The notes below the pieces were generated by a model, which worked only from the letters and a program-made list of their open reading frames with translations, did not search any database and was not told the DNA's origin. From a virus, in the IMG/VR virus record IMGVR_UViG_3300037517_001501, positions 1 to 42,720 of that record: DNA of 42,720 bases. One strand, written 5' to 3'. The position numbers were made by a program, and so were the translations under genes. Positions within the stretch are counted from its first letter, which is position 1; each line of letters starts with the position of its first letter. Below are positions 1-6,829 of this stretch, in pieces.

Positions 1-290
1 AGCCAAAGAACATGTTGGTCATGTTCGTTACTGCTGCAACGCTGCCCGGGAATGGCGGTATCGTTTGCAGGCTGGAGCAGCCAAAGAACATGCTAATCAT
101 GTTCGTTACTGCTGCAACGCTGCCCGGGAATGGCGGTATCGTTTGCAGGCTGGAGCAGCTCTGAAACATGCTGCTCATGGTCGTTACTGCTGCAACGCTT
201 CCTGGGAATGGCGGTATCGTTTGCAGGCTGAAGCAGTTCTGAAACATGCTGCCCATATTTGTTACCGCCGTTGCACTAGGCAAACTCGGC
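1..290 (-). repeat. 78-bp tandem repeats encoding LRR units
   Basis: A 26-codon unit (GCSSLQTIPPFPGSVAA... then NMxxMF) is repeated in tandem and continues past the left edge. Adjacent units differ at only a few positions, mainly in the variable codons between VTN and MFF. An older, more diverged unit (SLQSLPSLPSATAVTN) sits at the upstream end. Near identity at synonymous positions implies recent duplication or gene conversion. Confidence 0.85.
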
Positions 291-1114
291 AACGATTGCA
301 AACTGCGGCAACCATTAAAGAGCTCAGCCATCGAAGTCAACGCACCAACCGCCACAATGTTGATGCGCTCAATTAACGCATGAACAACAGTCGTTGTACC
401 ACCAATCGTTAAGTTGGCGCCGCTGACTTGCGGAATGGCCATTGCTAGATCTAGCCAGCCGGTCGGATAGTTATTTACCAGCCCTGTTTGACCGTGCTTC
501 TGAAAAAAGTTCACCAACGTCAGGTTTTGCCCTGCCTGCGGTGTGATCGTCACCACGGCCACTTTGTACGGCAGCAGCGTGGCTGAGCCATCCGTGCCGG
601 TTAGATCAACAGCGCTGCCGCCAATAGTTTCGGCAATCTGAAAACTGTTGGCCGCTGCGTTGATGACGTAATACAGCCGACCGGCAACGATGCCAGTTGT
701 ATTCACCAGGTTATAGAACCTAATGCCAGCACCATTGCTCAGGCCGTGCGCAGTGCGATTGACGACATTTGTGGCAACGGTGAACGTTACTGGCGCATCA
801 GTGCCAGCAAGTTGCGGGTCGTTGAAGTCAAACTGATAATCTGCGCGAGTGTTGCTCGCATAATTTGTAACCGTACCATCGCCATAATCAATCGTATAGG
901 CGCCCTGCGCAAGGAACGCAACGAAGTTGCCGCCAGGGCCGGTGCCATCACCAGGCCACACCGCATGTAGCCCTACAATCCTTTGCTCTTCTGCACCAGG
1001 CGTCGTCAGCGCCGGCCACGCTGGATTGCGCACCCACTCAGCAGTAACAGCACCACCATCACCGCCAGCAACCAGCGTGCTGCCTAAATAGATTTTTCCC
1101 GTTGTAGTTGGCAT
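1..1114 (-). CDS. Tail-associated adhesin with BspA-type leucine-rich repeats (partial)
   Basis: The frame is open from an ATG at 1114 to the window edge (371 codons), so the C-terminus is missing. The N-terminal half is beta-rich: a PKD-like segment (YTIDYGDGTVTNY) is followed by a segment with AHGLSNGAGIRFYN and YYVINAAANSFQI, a module often seen in phage structural proteins. From about residue 275 it becomes a repeat array built on NMxxMFxxCxSLQTIPPF, the pattern of BspA/DUF285 leucine-rich repeats, which commonly act in surface adhesion. Three units are nearly identical at the DNA level (78-bp period). The ATG overlaps the stop of the collagen-like gene as TGATG, giving translational coupling. 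As the last gene of the tail module it is probably the receptor-binding or side-fibre protein; this role is inferred from position and domains. Confidence 0.8.
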   Translation of the reverse strand, partial: MPTTTGKIYLGSTLVAGGDGGAVTAEWVRNPAWPALTTPGAEEQRIVGLHAVWPGDGTGPGGNFVAFLAQGAYTIDYGDGTVTNYASNTRADYQFDFNDPQLAGTDAPVTFTVATNVVNRTAHGLSNGAGIRFYNLVNTTGIVAGRLYYVINAAANSFQIAETIGGSAVDLTGTDGSATLLPYKVAVVTITPQAGQNLTLVNFFQKHGQTGLVNNYPTGWLDLAMAIPQVSGANLTIGGTTTVVHALIERINIVAVGALTSMAELFNGCRSLQSLPSLPSATAVTNMGSMFQNCFSLQTIPPFPGSVAAVTTMSSMFQSCSSLQTIPPFPGSVAAVTNMISMFFGCSSLQTIPPFPGSVAAVTNMTNMFFG

Positions 1115-1965
1115 CAGCTTATGATCACGTAAAGAGTGGTAGCGCTAGGCGTTGCGATGGCGTCGTATTCAGACTGCGTGAGGCTGACGATGTTGGTCAC
1201 GGCGTCGGCTCCGGTGATGCCGGTCGGGTCACTGACTACGGCACCAGTCGGGCCGGCTGGGCCTTGCGGGCCAGTCGCGCCCTGCGGTCCAGCAGGGCCG
1301 GCATCGCCGGTATCGCCTTTTGGTCCTTGCGGGCCAGTCGCGCCAGTCGGGCCTTGAGGCCCAGCGTCCCCGGTATCACCCTTGGCACCGGCCGGGCCCG
1401 CAGCACCAGTCGCGCCTGCAGGCCCCTGGGGTCCAGTCGGGCCCGTGTCGCCAGTGTCGCCCTTGGGCCCAGCAGGGCCAGGCGAGCCTGCAGGGCCCTG
1501 AGCGCCGGTCGGACCAGGATCGCCTTGTGGGCCTTGTGCCCCCGCTGCCCCCGCTGCTCCAGCAGGCCCCACCAGCGATGCACCTGCAGGCCATGCACCC
1601 GCCGCCTTCGGCCCGTAGATCACCCAGCCGGTGGTGTCGATGAAGAAATCACCGTTCGCGCCAACACCACCACCAGGTGCGCCGCTGCCACTCAGTACCG
1701 TCCGCCCGTCAACACCAGCCGCACCAGCCGCACCCGCAGGCCCCTGCTGCCCCTCGGCGATGTTGAAGATCACCGCACCCCAGGCGCCGGCTGTCTTCGG
1801 CCCGTAGATGTCGCCGTTGGCGGTGTTCAGGTAGAAATCGCCGTTGCTGCCTACGCCAGCGCCAGGCGCTCCACTGCCCTGCCGCCACGCTGCGCCAACA
1901 CCGGTCGCCCCTGCCGGTCCCGGCGGCCCCGGCGTGACGACCTTGATCACTGCAGGGCAGCTCAT
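1114..1965 (-). CDS. Collagen-like tail fibre protein
   Basis: The 283-residue product has a long Gly-X-Y region (for example [19 protein letters not shown]) that would form a collagen-like trimer. Two short spacers each contain a GSGAPGxGVGxNGDF...IYGPKxAGAW unit, a repeat found in phage fibres. The C-terminus carries [24 protein letters not shown], a capping module common in phage fibre proteins. The start ATG overlaps the previous stop (ATGA at 1962-1965) and its own stop overlaps the next start (TGATG), so three fibre genes are coupled. The likely role is a trimeric stalk that positions the adhesin encoded next. The long plus-strand open frames opposite are artefacts of the repetitive GC-rich codons. 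Confidence 0.85.
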   Translation of the reverse strand: MSCPAVIKVVTPGPPGPAGATGVGAAWRQGSGAPGAGVGSNGDFYLNTANGDIYGPKTAGAWGAVIFNIAEGQQGPAGAAGAAGVDGRTVLSGSGAPGGGVGANGDFFIDTTGWVIYGPKAAGAWPAGASLVGPAGAAGAAGAQGPQGDPGPTGAQGPAGSPGPAGPKGDTGDTGPTGPQGPAGATGAAGPAGAKGDTGDAGPQGPTGATGPQGPKGDTGDAGPAGPQGATGPQGPAGPTGAVVSDPTGITGADAVTNIVSLTQSEYDAIATPSATTLYVIIS

Positions 1966-2321
1966 GGATCCCTCCTGGTGGTTCTCAGTGCAACGGTCAC
2001 AGGACCCGCCGCAAGGTGGTGGTCATCTGCAACGACGTTGCCCGGCGCCACCATTAGGCAGTCGTATCGGTAGCGCTTGCCCAACCGCAACGTGTTTACC
2101 GTCGCCTCGGGCAGGATCAGCTTCACCACACCGGTGGCAGCGTTGGCATTCACCGTCACCGGATATACCGTGCGGCCCTTCTCATCGCTGACGGTGGCGT
2201 TCACGTCCCAGCCAGCGAATGGCCAGGCGATCGTGCCGGCTGCATCAGTGAACAGATGCAGCTCCAGCAGTGCATCAATGCCCTGCTCCATGTTCCAGGG
2301 TTCGTCTTCAACCCACGCCAT
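1962..2321 (-). CDS. Small beta-sandwich tail or fibre-base protein
   Basis: This 119-residue protein is predicted from its alternating hydrophobic pattern to be mostly beta strand (for example [20 protein letters not shown] and [13 protein letters not shown]). Its size and position directly before a collagen-like fibre resemble small upper-baseplate or fibre-attachment proteins, but no named family is certain. The ATG at 2321 lies 33 nt after a late-type motif at 2342-2354. The stop overlaps the collagen-like start (ATGA). Confidence 0.65.
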   Translation of the reverse strand: MAWVEDEPWNMEQGIDALLELHLFTDAAGTIAWPFAGWDVNATVSDEKGRTVYPVTVNANAATGVVKLILPEATVNTLRLGKRYRYDCLMVAPGNVVADDHHLAAGPVTVALRTTRRDP

Positions 2322-2341
2322 GGATCAGGAACCTCGCTGGT

Positions 2342-2354
2342 GCCTCAGTTTTCC
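2342..2354 (-). promoter_or_regulatory. Late-gene leader motif, copy before 2321
   Basis: GGAAAACTGAGGC on the minus strand. The first G is 33 nt from the ATG at 2321. The motif contains the stop codon of the upstream gene (GAA AAC TGA). Confidence 0.55.
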
Positions 2355-2530
2355 TGCCACGCCTCGTCCTTATCAGGCGTGGCCGGATCGTCAGCCTTGA
2401 ACTTCCCGCCAGCCACACGGGCGCGGGTCTTCGGTGCGGCAGGTTCGGCAGCAGGCTCTGTTACGGGCGCACCCATCGCCGCCAGCATCTCCTCAACCGT
2501 CACACCCTGGGGCATCGCAAACGAAGCCAT
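2345..2530 (-). CDS. Small Ala/Pro-rich protein after the capsid genes
   Basis: The 61-residue product begins MASFAMPQGVTVEEMLAAMG and ends in a charged, probably disordered tail. The ATG at 2530 has a real Shine-Dalgarno-like sequence (TGAGGA, 7-12 nt upstream), which few genes here have. No family is recognised. Its position between the decoration candidate and fibre genes suggests a virion or assembly role. Confidence 0.55.
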   Translation of the reverse strand: MASFAMPQGVTVEEMLAAMGAPVTEPAAEPAAPKTRARVAGGKFKADDPATPDKDEAWQEN

Positions 2531-2582
2531 CAGTCAGTCCTCAGAAAATGGTGAAGGGGACCCCGAAGAGTCCCCCAGTGGA

Positions 2583-3038
2583 TCAGTCAGCCACCTGCAG
2601 ACTGATCGTGTTCACCCCAGCAGGGGCGTTAGCATCGACGCCAGCGTTGGCGCGAATCGCCACCACACGCACATCACCGGAGGTGATCGAGGCGCCGGTA
2701 GCAGCCAGTGCACGCACCTGCGCACCGCTCAGTGCAATCTCCTGGATGCCAGGGGCACAGGTGATCACAGCAATGGTGGCGTAGTGCGAGTTATTCACGG
2801 TGCCGCCTTCGGCAACGTGAGCCACCTGCACGGTGTACTGACCCGCGGCCGACGCGTTACCGTGCGCCACGAGCTTGAAGGTGTCCTGAGCATCAAGGCG
2901 AGTGTTCAGGATCTGAGCCGCACCCGTACGGGTGGCAGCGGCGCGGCCTCGGGCGCCAGCAGCGACGGCACCCACCAGGACGGTGGATGCGTCGATCAGG
3001 TACCCCCGGCGGGGGGAGAGGCCAGTAGAGCGAGCCAT
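2583..3038 (-). CDS. Putative head decoration protein
   Basis: The 151-residue product has a basic N-terminus (MARSTGLSPRRGYL) and an Ala/Thr/Val-rich body with beta character and no obvious enzymatic motif. It follows the major capsid gene by about 30 nt, the usual place for a decoration or head-stabilising protein; that role is inferred from order only. A GAGG Shine-Dalgarno-like sequence precedes the ATG at 3038 (CCGAGGTTTATCA). Confidence 0.5.
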   Translation of the reverse strand: MARSTGLSPRRGYLIDASTVLVGAVAAGARGRAAATRTGAAQILNTRLDAQDTFKLVAHGNASAAGQYTVQVAHVAEGGTVNNSHYATIAVITCAPGIQEIALSGAQVRALAATGASITSGDVRVVAIRANAGVDANAPAGVNTISLQVAD

Positions 3039-3067
3039 TGATAAACCTCGGAATCAGGGAACGAGAA

Positions 3068-3988
3068 TCAGGCCACTACAGCCGCATCGGTCACGCCAGA
3101 GAGACGGGCGGCGGACCTCCCGTTCATCACAGCCATGCCGCAGTACCACTCCAGCCTTGTGCGATCGACCGGCGCATCAGGAACTTCACCCAGAGCACGA
3201 ACGGAAGGTCCGAACTGACCGCGAGCGCGGCCCTGCAGGGCGGTGGTAAGCAGGTCGCCAAAGGCGACGCAGTAGATGGATGTGGAGCTGGATGCCTCGG
3301 TGAAAGGCATGATCGGCAGATTCTGGGCGTTGGTGTCAACGACCACGATCGGCACATCCCCGTAGGTGGTGACGCGACGACCGAACTCGTTCTGCTCGTA
3401 GTTGATGAAACCACCGATGGACGAGTTGCGGCTGGCGGTGTTCAAGCGCCTGCGCATTTTCTTGTTCATGATCAGCACCTTCTCGCCACCAGCGGCATCG
3501 CAGGCGTCGATCAGCTCATCGAGAGCGGACAGCGAGAGAGCACCGCCCATGGCGATCGCCTGGGAGCTGCCGGTATTGATCCGGCGGCGGAGGCCATCAA
3601 AGGTGCGAGGGTTGGCGGATTCGTCACCATTGATGAACTGATCCTCGAAGGTGAGCCGCATGGAGCGGACCTTCATCTGGACCTGATCAGCGATGGCCTG
3701 GGGGCCACGCATGTCGATGATGGCGGTGTCCACGTCAACCTCGGCGCCCATGATCTTCAGCTTTTCAGCTTGAGGATTGAGCACGCCATAGGTGGCGTCG
3801 AGGGTTTCGTTGATGCCACGGAACCCGACAGCGGGCAGCTCGGCTTCAACGTCATAGAACACGCCCTCACCTTCCACGTTTTGGAAGGGGATGACGCTCA
3901 TCAGCTCGCCTTCAGCGAGCTCACGGATTACAGCAAGGCGAGCCAGGTCACGTTCGGATTTGGCCGCCTCCAGAAGGGTAAGGCCCAT
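3068..3988 (-). CDS. Major capsid protein
   Basis: The 306-residue protein has the size and character of an HK97-fold major capsid protein. The N-terminal region contains LLEAAKSERDLARLAVIREL and MSVIPFQNVEGEGVFYDVE, typical of the arm and E-loop entry in compact capsid proteins. The central part (QFINGDESANPRTFDGLRRR, then ALDELIDACDAAGG and KVLIMNKKMRRRLN) matches the spine-helix and P-domain pattern, and ANPRTFDGLR is a frequent signature. It directly follows the scaffold gene, which supports the call. It lies unusually far from the portal, beyond all tail genes. Its 5' leader can fold into a branched structure (4009-4072). A long plus-strand frame opposite is a shadow. Confidence 0.85.
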   Translation of the reverse strand: MGLTLLEAAKSERDLARLAVIRELAEGELMSVIPFQNVEGEGVFYDVEAELPAVGFRGINETLDATYGVLNPQAEKLKIMGAEVDVDTAIIDMRGPQAIADQVQMKVRSMRLTFEDQFINGDESANPRTFDGLRRRINTGSSQAIAMGGALSLSALDELIDACDAAGGEKVLIMNKKMRRRLNTASRNSSIGGFINYEQNEFGRRVTTYGDVPIVVVDTNAQNLPIMPFTEASSSTSIYCVAFGDLLTTALQGRARGQFGPSVRALGEVPDAPVDRTRLEWYCGMAVMNGRSAARLSGVTDAAVVA

Positions 3989-4008
3989 TGGGGGAACAGG
4001 GGGAAGAG

Positions 4009-4072
4009 GTCTGCTGGTGGCGTCACGCCGGGATGGGAGGCATCACGCTTCCCGTGTCGTGAACAGCAGACC
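4009..4072 (-). ncRNA. Structured capsid leader, possible three-way junction
   Basis: GGTCTGCTG (4009-4017) is perfectly complementary to CAGCAGACC (4064-4072). Inside lie two smaller hairpins: GGCG/CGCC at 4019-4029 and GGGAGGC/GCTTCCC at 4035-4053. Together they form a plausible three-stem RNA in the leader of the most highly expressed head gene. On the minus strand the second hairpin has one A-C mismatch that would be a G-U pair on the plus strand. The function is unknown; control of translation or mRNA stability is an inference. Confidence 0.4.
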
Positions 4073-4100
4073 CCTGGCGATTAAGCCGTTGCCTGTTTAA

Positions 4101-4901
4101 TCAGCGAGGCTTGCCGAATGCCTCGCTGAACATCTGCCCGGTTGGCATCTTGGAGAGGTCGGCGGTGGTGTTGATCCGGCCGTCACGGCCACCACGGGCA
4201 CCGCCGCCGGAGCCGTATTCGGGCTGGAAGTGCATGCCGTGAACGGGATCCTTGCGGAGCCTGGCGAAGTGCTCGCGCAGGGTGATCCGCTTGCCGGTTT
4301 CTGCATCGAGGGCGGGTGTGCCGTCTGCATCGAGCAGGTAGAGGCCGTTTTTGTCCTCGGCGTAGCTCTGGCCGAAGACCTGCCAGATGTAGTCGAATGG
4401 CGTGCGGCCGTCGATCTCCGATGCGTCGGTGGAGCCTTTGGATGCAAGGAATTCGCGTTCGGCCTTAACGCGGAGGGCCTCGCGTTCGGCAGCGGATGCC
4501 TTGGACTGGAGTTCACCGGTGAGCTTGGTCAGCTGCTCCTGGTACTTCCGCTCCTGATCAGCGAGGCGGGAGTTGATCTGCTGCTCCAGCAGCTGCGCCT
4601 GCTGCTCGGCGGCCGTGGCCTTGGCCTGTGCTTCGGCCAGGAGCTGCGGGTTGACCTGGCCGACTTCTTTCAGCTGCGCTTCGAGCTGTGCAGCACGGGC
4701 AGCGTTCTGGCGGTTCAGCTTGCGTTCTGCGTCGAGTGCCTTCTTCAGGCGATCAGCATCAGTGAGCTGGGTGGGGTCGTCGCCGGCAGGGTCGGCATCA
4801 GAGGCGCCACCAGCAGGAGGATCGGTAGGGGGTTCAGGATCAACGCAGGGGAACATCCCCGCCATGTGGTCAGGGCGGGAGAGGTGGGAACGGAAACGCA
4901 T
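4101..4901 (-). CDS. Capsid scaffolding protein
   Basis: The 266-residue product has a Pro/Asp-rich disordered N-terminus, then a long coiled coil (DRLKKALDAERKLNRQNA through LRVKAEREFLA, roughly residues 48-155). A C-terminal domain contains FDYIWQVFGQSYAEDKNGLYL and a Gly/Arg tail. This plan, and the position directly before the major capsid gene, fit a phage scaffolding protein. The ATG at 4901 is supported by a late-type motif 31 nt upstream. The stop is followed by a GATTAA/TTAATC inverted repeat near 4079-4102. Confidence 0.7.
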   Translation of the reverse strand: MRFRSHLSRPDHMAGMFPCVDPEPPTDPPAGGASDADPAGDDPTQLTDADRLKKALDAERKLNRQNAARAAQLEAQLKEVGQVNPQLLAEAQAKATAAEQQAQLLEQQINSRLADQERKYQEQLTKLTGELQSKASAAEREALRVKAEREFLASKGSTDASEIDGRTPFDYIWQVFGQSYAEDKNGLYLLDADGTPALDAETGKRITLREHFARLRKDPVHGMHFQPEYGSGGGARGGRDGRINTTADLSKMPTGQMFSEAFGKPR

Positions 4902-4911
4902 GGCATCACGC

Positions 4912-5061
4912 CTAGGTGCGTTGGAGTTTTCCGGGCCTCTGCGTAGTGGTGGCCTTGGCGAGTTTGATGCGCTGGCTAGCGACCCGGAACTGGGCCGCCT
5001 CCACCAGGTGGGCGATGGGATCCTCGGCGGGGATCTGGTTGCCGGGTTGCGGGGTGGTCAT
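4912..5061 (-). CDS. Small protein upstream of scaffold
   Basis: A 49-residue frame runs from an ATG at 5061 (MTTPQPGNQIPAEDPIAHLV) to a TAG at 4912-4914. It fills an otherwise empty interval between gene 5080-5964 and the scaffold gene. The composition is helical in the middle (HLVEAAQFRVASQRIKLAKA) with a basic end. No family is recognised. Its 3' part contains the late-type motif that precedes the scaffold gene, read there as Pro-Gly-Lys-Leu. Confidence 0.5.
   Translation of the reverse strand: MTTPQPGNQIPAEDPIAHLVEAAQFRVASQRIKLAKATTTQRPGKLQRT
4920..4932 (-). promoter_or_regulatory. Late-gene leader motif, copy before 4901
   Basis: GGAAAACTCCAAC on the minus strand, preceded by CC. The first G is 31 nt from the scaffold ATG. 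It lies inside the preceding small gene in a third reading frame. Confidence 0.55.
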
Positions 5062-5079
5062 GGGAATGGTTGCGGAGTA

Positions 5080-5964
5080 TCACGCCGCTGGTTTAAGGAT
5101 TAGGCTTTTAAGCGGCCTACAGAACGGATAAGGGAGCGGCTCGATAGTCTCGGCATCGCCATACACGGCGCGATCTTGAATTCTGATTGGGCTGATAGCC
5201 ACCCCGGTGCTTGCGTCTCTTAAAAGCCTGAAGCGCAGTATATCGGGAGAACTGGCCGACGTAGATTCATCGTATATTTTCTGGCCGTTGCGATGAACTG
5301 TAATCTTATTGCCGCTAATTTTTTGTATTGCATAATGAACATAGCTTGGACTATTATTAGCAATGTTCAAAAAGTCATAATTAACCCCATCTTGGGATGC
5401 TAAAATGAAAGTTGAATAGGTAGTAATGTCAAAGCGGGTATTCGCAGGCAGAGTTGAGCCGTTGAATAGCTCGATTCTGACCGTGCCCGTAGACCCTTCC
5501 TGCTTGACTAGATACTGGACAGTAAACTCGCCAGTGCTTGCGTCAATCTCGGTTTCGCCAAAATCAACGTTCCAAGCTTCTTGGAGGAACGTGGTCACGA
5601 TCTCTTCCACATCAATCGTGTAAGCAGTAAATCCATCGCCCTCTACTATCGAATAAGGCTCGATGGCGCTTGCTTCGCGAGTGATAACAGCCCCTTCGTC
5701 ATTTGCCAGCGGCGGGGCTGTCGAAGGGAAGTAAATGAATACGCCGTCGCAACCTAACCCATAATTAGCCACCGCCGCCGGCTGCGGTCGCTTCCACCTC
5801 TTGCTGTCAGCGCCGAACTTACGGGACTGCGGCTTGGGCTGCAGCGGCGGCTGGCGAAGCAGTTCTTGGCGATCGAGCAACCTGCGGCGGTTGGCCATGA
5901 TCCGTGCCTTCACCGCCTCAAGGATTGCATCAGGCACATCTTCCAGGTTGATGTTTAGCGTCAT
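5080..5964 (-). CDS. Putative tail fibre or carbohydrate-binding virion protein
   Basis: The 294-residue product has a basic N-terminal segment (MANRRRLLDRQELLRQ, about residues 23-38), a Pro-linker, then a beta-rich region from about residue 70 with strands such as TVRIELFNGSTLPANTRFDI and YVHYAIQKISGNKITVHRNGQ. This resembles a jelly-roll or concanavalin-like fold, but no family is certain. The DNA is visibly more AT-rich than its neighbours, suggesting recent acquisition, as is common for receptor-binding genes. The start overlaps the preceding stop (ATGA at 5961-5964). Confidence 0.55.
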   Translation of the reverse strand: MTLNINLEDVPDAILEAVKARIMANRRRLLDRQELLRQPPLQPKPQSRKFGADSKRWKRPQPAAVANYGLGCDGVFIYFPSTAPPLANDEGAVITREASAIEPYSIVEGDGFTAYTIDVEEIVTTFLQEAWNVDFGETEIDASTGEFTVQYLVKQEGSTGTVRIELFNGSTLPANTRFDITTYSTFILASQDGVNYDFLNIANNSPSYVHYAIQKISGNKITVHRNGQKIYDESTSASSPDILRFRLLRDASTGVAISPIRIQDRAVYGDAETIEPLPYPFCRPLKSLILKPAA

Positions 5965-6362
5965 GGCTTGATGCCTAGAGTGATATTGAACGCACGGGAT
6001 TGACCAGCAGCAAGCACCTGCGGCACCTCATACAACCGCACGGCATAGGGTCTGGTCCTGGTGGTGCCGATCTTGATGATCATCGCATCGAAGGTGAACC
6101 CAGCGCCGGTTGCAGGGCCAAACTGGCCGGTGATCACGGGCGATTCCACCCTGCCATTGGTGGTGTTGTAGACACCGTTGCCGACGGTGCCGGTTACATC
6201 GGCATAACCGTTTGCTGATGCCAGCTTGGCTGCTTCCCATGCGGTGAGCGTGCTGGCCAGGGTGAGGCTGCCGGTGGTGGCGAGGAACACCCTGTAGGTC
6301 TGACCGTCGAGGATCAGGCCCGACTGAAACTCAAGCTCGCCTTGGGAGATAACGAAGCTCAT
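5961..6362 (-). CDS. Tail or baseplate structural protein
   Basis: The 133-residue, beta-rich product (ESPVITGQFGPATGAGFTFDAMIIKIG) contains a putative interaction loop around VYNTTNGRVESP. It lies between two similar-sized structural genes and is coupled by ATGA to the next. Its composition is like that of its neighbour at 6365-6796, and the two may be paralogues (GYADVTGT.. versus GYTTGGATL..). The role is inferred from position. Confidence 0.6.
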   Translation of the reverse strand: MSFVISQGELEFQSGLILDGQTYRVFLATTGSLTLASTLTAWEAAKLASANGYADVTGTVGNGVYNTTNGRVESPVITGQFGPATGAGFTFDAMIIKIGTTRTRPYAVRLYEVPQVLAAGQSRAFNITLGIKP

Positions 6363-6364
6363 GG

Positions 6365-6796
6365 TCAGGCCACCGTGAAGGTCACGATGCCGTTAGCGTT
6401 CCAGATGATCTTGAAATCAGTCCCAGTGCCAGCGGTCTCGGCGCCGTCGAAGTCGATGAATGCAACCGGCGGATCATCGGCGTCGGTGTCGTTGTAGAGA
6501 ATCGCGAAACTGGCCGTGATCGCGCCACCACTGGCCGCCCACGTCACATCATCTGCGTCGAACTTTGCCTCGTTTGTGTTGACGGTTGTCACCGCCGCAT
6601 TAGCAAGCGTGGCGCCGCCGGTGGTGTAGCCGTTGCCGTTGGCGACCTCGGTGCCACCAGTGGCCGCCAGTGTGGTGTGCGTGGCGTTGAAGGTGGCTGC
6701 CGTGAGCAGCTTTACCTTGTAGGTGTCACCAACAGCATTGGCACCGCTGCCAAAGCGTGCGCGGGTGTGGTTGTAGAGGCTGATAGTGGGGGCCAC
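6365..6796 (-). CDS. Virion structural protein, adhesin or baseplate family
   Basis: The 143-residue product begins MAPTISLYNHTRARFGSGAN with DTYKVKLL shortly after, a pattern I associate with small virion structural proteins found next to tail fibre genes in cyanophage-like genomes. The body is Ala/Thr-rich and beta-stranded. It starts with GTG at 6796, chosen because a late-type motif lies 31 nt upstream. Confidence 0.65.
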   Translation of the reverse strand: MAPTISLYNHTRARFGSGANAVGDTYKVKLLTAATFNATHTTLAATGGTEVANGNGYTTGGATLANAAVTTVNTNEAKFDADDVTWAASGGAITASFAILYNDTDADDPPVAFIDFDGAETAGTGTDFKIIWNANGIVTFTVA

Positions 6797-6813
6797 GGTG
6801 CTCGGCGGGCTGT

Positions 6814-6827
6814 GGCCCTAGTTTTCC
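6814..6827 (-). promoter_or_regulatory. Late-gene leader motif, copy before 6796
   Basis: GGAAAACTAGGGCC on the minus strand, directly after the TAA of the LamG-type gene. The first G is 31 nt from the GTG start at 6796. Confidence 0.55.
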
Positions 6828-6829
6828 GG

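Noticed and set aside
1108-2073. Long plus-strand open frames opposite the collagen-like gene
   Set aside because: They are Arg/Ser/Ala-rich translations of Gly-X-Y codons on the other strand, with no leader signal or domain.
3038-4946. Plus-strand open frames opposite capsid and scaffold genes
   Set aside because: The minus-strand products have clear structural-protein character and operon context; the plus frames show none.
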